From positions 1 to 5,903 of the forward strand of contig CAMYWS010000076.1 in the NCBI GenBank assembly GCA_947302865.1: a stretch of DNA of 5,903 nt. The letters are read 5' to 3'. The stretch comes from an uncultured Clostridia bacterium (GTDB taxonomy: Bacteria > Bacillota_A > Clostridia > Christensenellales > CAG-138). Positions 5,797 through 5,903 of this stretch are shown in pieces; the stretch's first letter is position 1, and each line of letters starts with the position of its first letter. A program made the translations under genes and the position numbers. The notes beneath the pieces are model-generated. The model ran no database searches, was not told the DNA's origin, and was given only the letters and a program-made list of their open reading frames with translations.

Positions 5797-5818
5797 AAAC
5801 GCCCTTCGGGGCGTTTTT
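5797..5818 (+). terminator. Intrinsic terminator with UUCG tetraloop
   Basis: AAACGCCC (5797-5804) pairs with GGGCGTTT (5809-5816) around a TTCG loop, giving an 8-bp stem closed by the very stable C(UUCG)G tetraloop. It runs straight into five T residues (5814-5818). It begins four bases after the stop codon of the phosphoribosyltransferase gene and is the clearest terminator in the window. Confidence 0.92.
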
Positions 5819-5834
5819 ATGTATCAAAACAAAC

Positions 5835-5841
5835 AAGGAGG
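5835..5841 (+). promoter_or_regulatory. Ribosome binding site of the desulfoferrodoxin-like gene
   Basis: A consensus AAGGAGG lies seven bases before the ATG at 5849. It selects this ATG over the one two codons later. Only 16 bases separate it from the upstream terminator, so no promoter fits between them. Confidence 0.85.
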
Positions 5842-5848
5842 TACAACT

Positions 5849-5903
5849 ATGGAAATGAAGTTCTATCGCTGCGAGACCTGCGGACAGATCATCGCGATCG
5901 TCA
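5849..5903 (+). CDS. Desulfoferrodoxin / superoxide reductase-like protein (5' end only)
   Basis: Eighteen codons are visible before the window ends. They encode MEMKFYRCETCGQIIAIV, whose FYRC-x2-CG start is typical of the N-terminal desulforedoxin-type iron site of clostridial desulfoferrodoxins (here Cys8 and Cys11). Such proteins reduce superoxide to hydrogen peroxide without making oxygen, and they protect anaerobes from brief air exposure. The catalytic Fe(His)4Cys domain would lie beyond the window, so the class cannot be settled. A rubredoxin-like or other zinc-ribbon protein remains possible. The start is well supported by a perfect ribosome binding site. Expression probably depends on read-through from the upstream gene or on a promoter hidden within it. 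Confidence 0.7.
   Translation, partial: MEMKFYRCETCGQIIAIV

Noticed and set aside
1..5903. Search for CRISPR repeats, tRNA or rRNA genes, insertion sequence ends, phage or toxin-antitoxin genes.
   Set aside because: No repeated spacer-like units, cloverleaf sequences, transposase frames or long terminal inverted repeats were visible; the window is almost fully occupied by metabolic genes.

Overview
The window reads as chromosomal DNA of a GC-rich anaerobic member of the Firmicutes (Clostridia), possibly a gut-type lineage. This is inferred from three things: strong AAGGAGG-type Shine-Dalgarno sites, a clostridial-type Rnf complex with a six-cluster RnfB, and a desulfoferrodoxin-like gene. 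GC content looks close to 60% by eye, and the genus cannot be named from this stretch. All genes lie on the + strand.

Region 1 (1-5017) looks like one co-directional operon. It opens with the last 46 codons of rnfE, then rnfA and rnfB, each joined to its predecessor by an ATGA stop/start overlap. Three bases after the rnfB stop comes nrfA, a pentaheme ammonia-forming nitrite reductase with the CXXCK active-site haem motif. Next come resB (Ccs1) and resC/ccsA, the two halves of the system II cytochrome c haem lyase; resC again starts inside the resB stop codon. A 12-bp perfect hairpin with a T-rich tail sits between nrfA and resB and may tune expression of the downstream pair.

How the genes could work together: Rnf oxidises reduced ferredoxin and moves electrons across the membrane while pumping Na+ or H+. 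NrfA reduces nitrite to ammonium on the outer face. ResB/ResC attach the haems NrfA needs. No nrfH quinol dehydrogenase lies between rnfB and nrfA, and NrfA carries its own membrane anchor. The arrangement therefore suggests, without proving it, that Rnf feeds NrfA more or less directly, as a ferredoxin-to-nitrite respiratory module.

Region 2 (5018-5147) is an AT-rich intergenic gap. It holds a possible terminator for the first operon, a DnaA-box-like sequence and a strong sigma-A type promoter with an extended -10. Region 3 (5148-5818) is a phosphoribosyltransferase-fold gene annotated by similarity as orotate-PRT-like. Its PRPP loop lacks the usual acidic pair, it has a C-terminal CPLC knuckle, and it ends in a classic UUCG-loop terminator. 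Region 4 (5849-end) is the first 18 codons of a desulfoferrodoxin/superoxide-reductase-like protein with a perfect ribosome binding site but no room for its own promoter after the terminator.
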